From positions 8,771,119 to 8,835,118 of the forward strand of contig CM020618.1 in assembly GCA_009829735.1 (NCBI GenBank): a stretch of 64,000 nucleotides of DNA, given 5' to 3'. The stretch's first letter is position 1. Each line of letters starts with the position of its first letter. This document shows positions 1 to 8,218 of the stretch, one piece after another. The notes beneath the pieces were generated by a model. That model made no database searches. It worked only from the letters and a program-made list of their open reading frames with translations, and was not told the DNA's origin. Position numbers and translations under genes: made by a program. This DNA is from Pyropia yezoensis. Lineage: Eukaryota; Rhodophyta; Bangiophyceae; Bangiales; Bangiaceae.

Positions 1-363
1 GCACAGGCTGCCGAAAAAGCAGCCGAGAAAACGGTCGCGCCGCACCAGTGGGTGTGCCGGTAGGTGCGCCGGTCGGCGCGCCTGTGGCCGAGCCGGTTGG
101 TGGTCGCACGGGCGGCCGAGAGAGCGGCCGAGAGAGCGGCCGAGAGAGCGGCCGAGACAGCGGCCACGCCGCACCGGTGGGCGCTCGAAACTGTACGTTA
201 CCTCAGAGGGTTCCCTTGTTGCCTGTTCCCCTGTCTGTTCCGTTGCCTCTTGTCTATAGAGGCAAAGGTGTGCCCAGCTACCCAGCCGAGCAAGGGTGCA
301 CGGCTGTTGGCCACCCCCCCCTGTACGAGCGCGCTCACTTCAGAGGACCAAGACAGTGTCCAT
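1..363. other. No gene recognised; short GC-rich repeat
   Basis: I see no convincing gene here. Open frames exist on both strands but are low-complexity products of GC-rich sequence. A run of 12-bp units (GGCCGAGAGAGC) lies at 114-161. The 3' end of the minus-strand HIRAN gene abuts on the right. Confidence 0.5.
114..161. repeat. 12-bp tandem repeat, four units
   Basis: Four head-to-tail copies of GGCCGAGAGAGC; the last carries one change (GACAGC). A simple tandem repeat with no visible function. Confidence 0.85.
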
Positions 364-986
364 CTAGCCCCACAGCGAAACAATAACGTCCATGTCGGGA
401 TGCATCCGCCCCGGGTCACCACACACGCCACCAAGCTCAGCTGTCATGTGTATGTCGGATGGCATGTTGTCCATACGGGAGGACAGGCTACCAGCGTGTA
501 CTCGAGCCACATGGCCGACCTGTATGACATATACACCGTAAATATGAGTGCGGTTTCCAAGACGCATTGACGGACAAGCACAGTGACAAGCGTCGGACCG
601 CCGAGAGGGACGAAGGCGTCGGGCCAGCGGGTCACAGTAGGGGGGAATGGGGAGTGTATTGGCATTGCAGTCAGTACCCCAGGGTGGTCATCACACAAGG
701 GGCGGTAGGGCGGTAGGAGTTGTGGCCTGAGCTCGGCCGATGAGAACGGGTCCGTTCTTCCACCCCTCGTGACAGGCAGCATGTGAAACACGTCGCCTCG
801 CCCACTTACCATAGTACTGTTGACATATACTTCCACAGCACATGGGTCCACCTTGTTCTTTGGATTCCGCACCAGTTTCACGCGTGTACCACGTACCATA
901 CGCAGGTTCCAGCTGTCGGGATAGTAGTAGCGACCCACCAGGGTCACAGTGCAGGAATCCACCAGCCCAAGGCCTGACCCAGACAT
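364..986 (-). CDS. Small HIRAN-domain protein, two exons
   Basis: HIRAN domains occur in DNA-repair helicases such as HLTF/Rad5, where they bind DNA 3' ends, and also as small stand-alone proteins. Exon 1 is 986-810, starting MSGSGLGL and ending ...VNSTM. It is followed directly by the donor GTAAGT (809-804). Exon 2 is 519-364, reached through an acceptor ending TACAG, and starts VGHVARVHAG. The 290-bp intron is phase 0. The joined product is 110 residues and gives a continuous HIRAN pattern: hydrophobic strand (TVTLVGRYYY), GTRVKLVRNPKNKVDPCAVEV, then VGHVAR and a helix. That domain fit across the junction is my main evidence for the intron. No helicase or RING part is visible, so the biochemical role is unknown. 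The frame is also open upstream of the chosen ATG, so a longer N terminus cannot be excluded. Confidence 0.72.
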
Positions 987-1503
987 GGTGCAGAGAAGAC
1001 GACACGAGCCGGTCTCCTTGGTGATTGAGGGAAGTAGACGCGAGGTGAGCTGAGGGCGATGTGGAAAGGGTGGGCGGGGAGCCGCGGTGTACCAGCGGTC
1101 CGCGGTGTACCAGCGGTCACTGCCCGACCTGCCAGCCAGCAGCGGAAGTCGTGGTGTAGTCGCGGAAGTCGTGTTGCCTCGCCGCCAGTCCCCGGCAGGT
1201 CGGCCTCTGCTCTCGCGTCTGTGGTATTTGGTGGGCGCGTGGTCTCCCCCAAAGCAAAGGAAGGACAGCAGAGGGGCTCTAGTCGGGGCCTTCTTCGTCC
1301 CCACCCCCCCACCCCCGCCTCCGCCTGTGCTCCGCCTGTGTCAGACGGTGTCGTCGCCCAAATTGCACGATTTATCCTGTGGTCTGAATTGTGAACTGGT
1401 CGCTCCGTCGCCTAATCCGTCCGCGCGATCTTGCCGACCGGAGCCGCATGACAGTTCCGTGGACGGAAGAAGAGGGACAGCCGCGGCTTCGTACGTGACT
1501 CAC

Positions 1504-1657
1504 CCTGTTGCGCCGTGATCATTACAAACCCGCAGCAGCAGGCCACCCGGGCACCGGGCACTGTGGTCCACACACGCACGGGGCCCTTGCGAGGGGCGTA
1601 AGCCATGCCATGAATTTGGGAACGGGTCGCCGGTGACGAGAGCGAAGGGGCGGACAT
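1504..1657 (-). other. Possible first exon of an unknown gene
   Basis: An ATG at 1657 opens a 51-codon frame (MSAPSLSSPA...CCCGFVMITAQ) that runs into a donor-like GTGAGT at 1503-1498 on the minus strand. The composition looks less repetitive than the surroundings. I found no phase-compatible acceptor joining it to the HIRAN gene just downstream, so it is only a candidate exon of an unrecognised gene. Confidence 0.22.
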
Positions 1658-1780
1658 GGTAGTATGTGACCACGGGACGCGACAGAGTGATGCAGGGCGC
1701 GGGCGCGACAGAGTGATGCTGAGTCACATGATACAGGGGAGGCCAGCGCCTCTGCACTTGTAGCAGCCCGTCTGTCGGTG

Positions 1781-2157
1781 TGGGGCAGGTGTGGTGTGGT
1801 GCGGCGCAAGCGATTTCGTCCCCCACCATGCAGGCGGTGACCCAGGGGGAGAGAGGAGAGAGGAGAGAGAGGGGGGGGGGGGGGTTTGGGGCCCGAGGTG
1901 TCGCCAGAAGCAGGTCTCGGGACAATGAACGACCCAGCGCAGCAGGACCGCGCCTTAACTTGTGAATATGGGGCAGGTGTGGTGTGGTGCGGCGCAAGCG
2001 ATTTCGTCCCCCACCATGCAGGCGGTGACCCAGGGGGAGAGAGGAGAGAGGGGGGGGGGGGGGGGGGGGGGGGTTGGGGGCCCGGGGTGTCGCCAGAAGC
2101 AGGTCTCGGGACAATGAACGACCCAGCGCAGCAGGACCGCGCCTTAACTTGTGAGTA
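1781..2157. repeat. Tandem duplication, ~189-bp unit
   Basis: Two head-to-tail copies (1781-1969 and 1970-2157) start TGGGGCAGGTGTGG and contain the same landmarks: GCGATTTCGTCCCCCACC, a GA/G tract and a CCAGAAGCAGG segment. They differ mainly in G-tract length, as expected from recent slippage or unequal exchange. Confidence 0.9.
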
Positions 2158-2222
2158 TGGGGCAGGACCGGGCCTTAAATTGTGGGTATGGGGCAGGACC
2201 GGGGCTTACATTGTGGGTATGG
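2126..2222. repeat. ~32-bp tandem repeat, three units
   Basis: Three units of the form GCAGGACCG...CTTA...TTGTG.GTATGGG follow one another, overlapping the end of the larger duplication. Non-coding simple repeat. Confidence 0.75.
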
Positions 2223-2867
2223 ACACGTACGTCGTACGTTGCCGACCCAAAAGTTGTGGTTTGTGGGACGGTCTGTCGGGATGGTGTGCGTTAAAAGACT
2301 GGGCTTTACCGCAGAAGCAGGCTTTACCGCAGAAGCAGATGCTGTCCGTGGGCCTTGTTACCTTGTCGTTGGATGAATCTCACATTCCACAATCTCCCGG
2401 CTGAGGCACACCCCACGCCCAGTGACAAGCGCACCTACGAGACTACGAGGAGGATTTGCACCGACTCACCACAACCCCCGTTCTGCTCTATAAATTTCAA
2501 CTGGGCGGTCCTCGTAGACTCAATATTAATATCATACCGTAGTCATATCACGTTTCGGCCGGCCCGGTACTTTCCTATTCGTACCGTGCGGCGGTCGCGG
2601 CGGTCGAGGACCGCGGGTGGTTGGCTGGGTGGGCGTGTGGGTGAGCGGGTGTGCGGGCAGGCGGACGTGCAGGCAGGCATGTGGCGGGCGGGCGGGCAGG
2701 CGGGCGCGCCGTCCCGAAGCTGCCCGCGTGGGTGCCTGTGTGCTTTTCGGTCACCATCTCCTTCATCCGCAGCCATTGCATGGCCGCCCATTCACCACCC
2801 ACAACTAACGCTTCCCAGGCACCACATGAGCTACCCGTGGTCCTGGTGGCCATGGACGGACCGGTGC

Positions 2868-3528
2868 GCCCCTGCCCGCCTGGGGGTCGCCCTCGCACTT
2901 GGTGGTGAGCGCGGTGCGGTGTGGTGTTCCCCTGCCCGCCCGGGGGTCGCCCTCGCACTTGGTGGTGAGCGCGGTGCGGTGTGGTGTTCCCCTGCCCGCC
3001 CGGGGGTCGCCCTCGCTCTTGGTCGCCCTCTGAGTTGGTGGTGTGGTGTGCCCCGGCCCGCCCGGGGGTCGCCCTCGCACGTGGTGGTGAGCGCGGTGCG
3101 GTGTGGTGTTCCCCTGCCCGCCCGGGGGTCGCCCTCGCTCTTGGTCGCCCTCTGAGTTGGTGGTGTGGTGTGCCCCGGCCCGCCCGGGGGTCGCCCTCGC
3201 ACGTGGTGGTGAGCGCGGTGCGGTGTGGTGTTCCCCTGCCCGCCCGTGGGTCGCCCTCGCTCTTGGTCGCCTTCTGAGTTGGTGGTGTGGTGTGCCCCTG
3301 CCCGCCCGGGGGTCGCCCTCGCTCTTGGTCGCCTTCTGAGTTGGTGGTGTGGTGTGCCCCTGCCCGCCCGGGGGTCGCCCTCGCTCTTGGTCGCCTTCTG
3401 AGTTGGTGGTGTGGTGGGCCCCGGCCCGCCCGGGGGTCGCCCTCGGACTTGGTGGTGTGGTGTGCCCGTACCCGACTGGGGGTCGCCCTCTGAGTTGGTG
3501 GTGTGGTGTTGTGCGGTGTGGTGCTCCC
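2868..3528. repeat. GC-rich minisatellite, ~60-66-bp units
   Basis: About ten head-to-tail units are built from GTGGTGTGGTGTTCCCC, TGCCCGCCCGGGGGTCGCC and CTCGCTCTTGG or CGCACTTGGTGG blocks. Unit type switches between a GAGCGCGGTGCGG form and a CTTGGTCGCC form. Long open frames on both strands here are by-products of the repeat. Confidence 0.9.
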
Positions 3529-3907
3529 CTGTCCGCCTGGGGTCCCTTTTTGCTCCATCCCCCACCCGGCTCCCCCGCCTGTCCTCAGGTCCCGGCGTAC
3601 GCGGGGAGAGGCAGACGAGACTTTTCCTCCATCCCCCACCCGGTTCCCCCGCCTGTCCTCCGGGCCCGGCGGGCGCGGGGAGAGGCAGACGAGACTGGGC
3701 CTTTAACCGGTGACGCCCTCGGCGTAGCCCGGTTGCCGCTCGTCTGCCTTTCCCCCCGCTCACCGCTGTGACCCACCTGGAGTGCTGCGAAGGTGGTGAG
3801 TGTCCCTGTCCGCCAGGCGGTCGCCCTCTGTGTCGGTGGTGCGAGGTGTGGTGCAGTAAAACACCTGCCATCCTCGGTACATACCGACCGACTGTGTTGC
3901 TGCCATA
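3529..3907. other. Upstream spacer of the 3908 gene
   Basis: Contains a duplicated segment (CTTTTTGCTCCATCCCCCACC and CTTTTCCTCCATCCCCCACC, around 3546-3700) and pyrimidine-rich stretches. It probably includes the leader or promoter of the gene starting at 3908. No TATA element was recognised. Confidence 0.4.
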
Positions 3908-6900
3908 ATGCCACATACGACGTCACTGCGGAAGGGTGGGCGAAAGCGAAGCCGTCGTGCCCCCCGTGGCGCCATCACTCTGCCTGCTTCTGGTCAGCCA
4001 GGTGCGTCCACTGGCCTGCCTGCCATCCCACCTGGCGAGTATGGCTTCCCATGGGGACCTCACGCCTCTCCAGCTGGCCAGTACGGCATTGCGCCGGGGC
4101 CACACGCCTCTTCACCTGGTCCGTATGGCGTTCTTCCGGGGATTCACGCCTTCCCGCAAGGTTCCGGTGGTCCGTATGGCTTCTCAAATGGCCCGTATGG
4201 CTTCCCAGTTGGTCACGGTGGCCAAGTAGTTCACGGTGGCTCACCATGGACGCACACCCTGCCTCCTGGCCCGCATGGCCTCGTTCCTGGCGCACTCGCT
4301 GCCGCGTCGGGGCCGCACGCCTTCCCTCCTGGGCCGGGGATCTTCCCATTTGCCCCGCAAGGCTTTGTACCGTGGACCCACGCCCCTCCCCTGGGTCTGT
4401 ACTATCGTCCGGATTTAGGAGGTCTTTCCCCTGGCCCGGGTGTCTGCAATGGCTTTCCGCCCAGCCTCCCAGCTGGTCCCCCCGGCACATTAGGTTGGGA
4501 GGTGTCTGACGGGAATGCGGGGGGGGCGGCGCACGGGGCTTGTTGTCGTCGCTCTGTAGGAGTACCCCCTACTGTGCGGCCTCCTGCTGCAGCAGGCGCC
4601 GGGAGCACTATGCTCAGAGGCACGCGGCCCCCAAGTGGGCGCGGCGGCGGTGACAACCGGCAAGGTGTGAGTGCAGCGGCCGGGGCCAGTAGCCGGGGAG
4701 GTGTGATGGGCGGCGGCGCCGTGGCCAGTGCCACGCCCACCCACGACGACGACAAGGAGAGCGGAGAAGAGGACGAGGACGCAGAAGCGCATCTGCTGGC
4801 CAGTGCCACGCCCACCCACGACGACGACAAGGAGAGCGGAGAAGAGGACGAGGACGCAGAAGCGCATCTGCTGGCCAGTGCCACGCCCACCCACGACGAC
4901 GACAAGGAGAGCGGAGAAGAGGACGAGGACGCAGAAGCGCATCTGCAGGCCAGTGCCACGCCCACCCACGACGACGACAAGGAGAGCGGAGAAGAGGACG
5001 AGGACGCAGAAGCGCGTCTGGAGCGGGCCATGACTGAATGGCTGGCCCAGCACGAAGACAACACGACGGTCTCGGGTGTACAGCCCTCCACAGGTGGACG
5101 CCCGCCGACCGGCCCAAGAGCTGGGCGACGGTCCATTGAAGACGGTACAGGGAAACGGGTGCCCGCCGCGTCTGTCCCTGCGACGGCGTCCCCCGTCATC
5201 CTGGTGGGTGATTCGTCTACGACCTCCGCCTCATCGCCCGCATCTCCCCGCCAAGTGGAAGGGTCAACCACCACGTCTGCCTCGCGCTGGTCGTCGCCTT
5301 GTATGTCTGAAGACTCTTCGGGTGAGGAAATCGTCCCCGTCGGGCGGTCGCGCAAGCGACGACTGCGGTGTGGCACCCGGTCGGACGCTGCGATTGTGGA
5401 AGAGGTCTCCCGCGGTGTGTTGGAAGCAAGGACAGGGAGCAAGTCCGCGCACGTTGGTGGTGTTGGTTGTGCGGAGGAAGAGGACGAGGACGTTGCTGGT
5501 GGCGGTGCCGACGACAGTACGGAAGGCCTGGGCGAGGACGACCTTTTGCAGCGGCGGGGTGTCGACTGGAGCGTCGTTGACAGCGGCGACGACGACAGTG
5601 GTGACGACGGTGACGACGACGGTCGTGACGCCCCCGGGGACGTTGGCAAGGCCCAGGCACCAAGTCCGTCAGGTCGCAGCACGGACGCCCGGCGCAGTGG
5701 AGGACTGCGCCTGTCCATCACGAGGTACAGCAAGAAGAATGGTGTGTTTGGGGAGATGCGCGTCCCGCTCCGCACCAAGACGACTGCCATGCGCAGTGAC
5801 TGGGTCTCCCCCGTGAAAGATGACCCGCGGACAGCCCCTTGGGTGTCACTCGACGGCCAGGCGGACCGGTCGGGGCGTCACGCTTTCCCGCCCGGGGCGA
5901 CCCGCTCCGAAAAACGAAAGTGGCGGAAGGTGATGCGGATGCTCAAGAAGGCGATGCCTACGATTCTGGAAGAGGCCGCGCGTGCGGCGGCAGAAGGCGT
6001 GCTGCATCCTCAAACGGTGGCAACCGACCCGGCAGCCAGAAAGGTACGGTCGGAGGAGAGCAGGGCAAAGTTTGTCTATGTCTACGTCCATGTCAAGAAG
6101 GGAGGTTGCAAGACGTGCGTCAATGCGGTCTACTGTGGCAGGCGGTGCTACCTGGATACTAAGGTAATGACGACCGTCCAGGGTGCCTTCAACAACCGGG
6201 ACAACGCGCACCACGAAGCTGTTGCTGGAGGCGACAACCCGACCCCGTTTGACATCCACTATCGACGACACCCGAAAGCTTTTTGGCGGACAATCGTCTA
6301 CTACTACACGGGCCCGGATGGGGACATTCCCATTCGCATGGCGGTCGCCGCGGTGGAGCGAGCCGTCTACCGGTTGCTGGAGGGACACGGCATAGCGGCA
6401 CTCAACAACAATACGCCGTCGTTATCGGCTGTCCCGCTTGTCCCTATTGTTGGGGACACTGACGAGTGGCGAAAGCTACGCGCCGAGCTGGTGGCGTACA
6501 AGGAGAAAAACGGGGATATGCGGATCGGTGACACTAAGGGGCGACTGGGCACCCGATTGCACATCGTGCGGCTCCAGCGTGGACTTGGTGACCCGGCGGA
6601 GGAGCAGTGGCTCACCGACCAGGACTTTGAGTGGGAGGCGGACCGTGCAAGTCGTGCAGAGCGAGCCCTGCATGCGCGGCAAGGGCCTCTCGTCAAGGAC
6701 ATGATCGCGTGGCTGGAGAACCACGGAGGTGAACTGCCCATGTCGTTCACACCGAGGCCCAGCAACAAAAGACTTCGGGGCGACGAACTGGAGTCGAGGA
6801 GGGTAGCGGCCCGTTTGTACAACAGGTGGACCAACATGATCCGGACCTACGGGGGCGTGTCCCTCGATCATGCGAAACGCGTCAATGCGGCGTTTTTGCG

Positions 6901-6946
6901 TGGGCGGGGGTGTCCTTCCTGGCGTGGGCGGGGGTGTCCTTCCTGA
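3908..6946 (+). CDS. Large protein with helicase-associated-like domain and acidic repeats
   Basis: A 1012-residue open frame from ATG 3908. The N terminus has a basic patch (KGGRKRSRRAPRG) that could be a nuclear signal. About 180 residues of degenerate Pro/Gly-rich decapeptide-like repeats follow (PHAFPPGP, GPYGFPVG). Residues ~273-372 are four identical 25-residue acidic repeats (ASATPTHDDDKESGEEDEDAE...). A Ser/Asp-rich disordered stretch leads into a structured C-terminal half from ~residue 600. This half has a C-x2-C-x6-C-x3-C cluster near 732 (possible zinc site). Near 848-905 is a segment like the helicase-associated (HA) domain: W.KLRAELVAYKEKNGD, LGTRLHIVRLQRG, a final DFEW. The protein ends in two WRGRGCPS repeats. 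Algal HA domains usually occur in multiples; here I see one weak copy and no helicase motor. A nuclear DNA-associated role is a guess. Confidence 0.6.
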   Translation: MPHTTSLRKGGRKRSRRAPRGAITLPASGQPGASTGLPAIPPGEYGFPWGPHASPAGQYGIAPGPHASSPGPYGVLPGIHAFPQGSGGPYGFSNGPYGFPVGHGGQVVHGGSPWTHTLPPGPHGLVPGALAAASGPHAFPPGPGIFPFAPQGFVPWTHAPPLGLYYRPDLGGLSPGPGVCNGFPPSLPAGPPGTLGWEVSDGNAGGAAHGACCRRSVGVPPTVRPPAAAGAGSTMLRGTRPPSGRGGGDNRQGVSAAAGASSRGGVMGGGAVASATPTHDDDKESGEEDEDAEAHLLASATPTHDDDKESGEEDEDAEAHLLASATPTHDDDKESGEEDEDAEAHLQASATPTHDDDKESGEEDEDAEARLERAMTEWLAQHEDNTTVSGVQPSTGGRPPTGPRAGRRSIEDGTGKRVPAASVPATASPVILVGDSSTTSASSPASPRQVEGSTTTSASRWSSPCMSEDSSGEEIVPVGRSRKRRLRCGTRSDAAIVEEVSRGVLEARTGSKSAHVGGVGCAEEEDEDVAGGGADDSTEGLGEDDLLQRRGVDWSVVDSGDDDSGDDGDDDGRDAPGDVGKAQAPSPSGRSTDARRSGGLRLSITRYSKKNGVFGEMRVPLRTKTTAMRSDWVSPVKDDPRTAPWVSLDGQADRSGRHAFPPGATRSEKRKWRKVMRMLKKAMPTILEEAARAAAEGVLHPQTVATDPAARKVRSEESRAKFVYVYVHVKKGGCKTCVNAVYCGRRCYLDTKVMTTVQGAFNNRDNAHHEAVAGGDNPTPFDIHYRRHPKAFWRTIVYYYTGPDGDIPIRMAVAAVERAVYRLLEGHGIAALNNNTPSLSAVPLVPIVGDTDEWRKLRAELVAYKEKNGDMRIGDTKGRLGTRLHIVRLQRGLGDPAEEQWLTDQDFEWEADRASRAERALHARQGPLVKDMIAWLENHGGELPMSFTPRPSNKRLRGDELESRRVAARLYNRWTNMIRTYGGVSLDHAKRVNAAFLRGRGCPSWRGRGCPS
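4724..5023 (+). repeat. Four 75-bp coding repeats
   Basis: Four 75-bp units (4724-4798, 4799-4873, 4874-4948, 4949-5023) start GCCAGTGCCACGCCCACCC. They are almost identical at DNA level and stay in frame inside the 3908 gene. Near-identity at synonymous sites points to very recent expansion. Confidence 0.93.
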
Positions 6947-7980
6947 CAGGGTGATGGACGGCGTGTCGTTCGTGCCCAGGGCAGCCGAGGCCACCACAAC
7001 GTCTCATCGCATTAGTATGTCTTCAACATTTGTGACAAGACCTACTTGGGGGCGGTGTGGTCGACGGGCATTACGGTTAGTGGCAGTGGCCCTAGGGAAC
7101 TAGGGGCGGCAGAAGCAGGGTGCCCAGCCGTGGAGCGGGTGCGCGCCGAGGCGGACATCCTCCGCGCCATGGCCTTTCGGGCGCGCAAGGCGGCAGACGC
7201 GCTCTGAGGGGCAGGGGGGGCGTGGACAGTGGGGGTGGAGGCGGAGGTGGAGGTGAGGTGGGGGGGGGGGGGGGGGGTATGGAGGTGTACGTATGAGCCT
7301 ATTTAATTGATGCTGTGGGGTGGGGGTTGCGGGGAGCGATGTCAAGAAAAAAAGACAGAGAAGAGGAACAGATCAAACCCAAACACAAGCCAGGGCACAC
7401 GCCTAGTTAAGGTGTGCAGCAGGGGCGCGGCAACGAGGAGATCCTCCGCCACCGCCGCCGTCGGCACCTGTCGACGGAGCGCGGCTGCCACGGCGACGCA
7501 GACAGTGCGTGGGGGGGGAACCAAGCCCAGCCGGGTTGCCCCACGTTTGACCCTCGGCGGCCGCCGTAGCCATGGCCTGCAGGCCATCGAGGCGCGCAGC
7601 GCTCGACACCCCACAGCGCGCGCGCTGTCGAACCCTGCAGCTGCAGCTGCAGGCGAGCCGCTCGTCAAGACAGAAGCGCTTCGCGAGCGAACCCTGACCT
7701 CTTCCGAGATGACGAGCTCGGCCAATGAAAATTCCAATGGGATGCGCCCCTGGCGGGGGGGACAACGTCATCTGTCGCTGACGCCGCAGGTCGTGTGTGG
7801 CACAGACACTGTCACTGCCGAGTGCACGGCGCTCGGCCCTCTTCCCCACGGCTAGGCACGCGGAGGTTACTTATTGCGGTGGGATAGGGGCGGCATGCGG
7901 GGCGAGGGGTCCGGGGGAGGGGGGGGGGCGGGGGGGGGGGGCCTGGGGGATCCACAGAACACAGCACCGCAACACTTTAT
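6947..7980. other. Intergenic, G-run rich
   Basis: No gene recognised. A short open stretch (about 7120-7207, reading AVERVRAEADILRAMAF... to a TGA) looks helical and could be a terminal exon of an unseen gene, but I cannot place a splice acceptor. Long G runs occur at 7260-7278 and 7917-7942. The 7307-7855 open frame is low complexity. Confidence 0.35.
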
Positions 7981-8098
7981 TGTGCGTCCCGCAAAAAATG
8001 GACGTGTCGACATCATGAAGAGGCCCGTTTCATTGGCTCAGACGTCGATTCTACATGATTTCTCGACAACAACAAGTCTACTTTTGACGGGACGCACA
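7981..8098. repeat. Foldback (MITE-like) element 1
   Basis: Inverted arms at 7981-8003 (TGTGCGTCCCGCAAAAAATG...) and 8076-8098 (...TTTGACGGGACGCACA) enclose a centre with further partial pairing (CATCATGAA / ATGATTTCTCG) and an ATTGG box. It is 118 bp long with no coding capacity and is related in arm sequence to the adjacent foldback at 8104. Confidence 0.65.
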
Positions 8099-8103
8099 GT
8101 ATA

Positions 8104-8218
8104 GTGCTTCCTGTAAAAAATGGATGTTGACGGTACGTGAAGGTGATGAAAATCGCTTTCTGGCCCAATGGTTCCCTCACCTCACGTCCCTTCAACATCC
8201 ACCTTTTACAGGAAGCAC
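8104..8218. repeat. Foldback (MITE-like) element 2
   Basis: Arms 8104-8131 (GTGCTTCCTGTAAAAAATGG...) and 8191-8218 (...CCTTTTACAGGAAGCAC) match at about 25 of 28 positions. Pairing continues inward (TACGTGAAGGTGATG / CCTCACCTCACGTCCC), so almost all of the 115 bp can fold back. The centre holds CCAATGG. Confidence 0.7.

Noticed and set aside
2575-3639. 354-codon minus-strand frame
   Set aside because: It is a translation of the 60-66-bp minisatellite; frames on both strands are open for the same reason.
4402-5790. 462-codon minus-strand frame opposite the 3908 gene
   Set aside because: Ser/Pro-rich shadow of the acidic and GC-rich coding strand; it also crosses the four exact repeats.
7307-7855. 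182-codon plus-strand frame
   Set aside because: Arg/Thr/Ala-rich, no domain, and competing frames on the minus strand of equal length.
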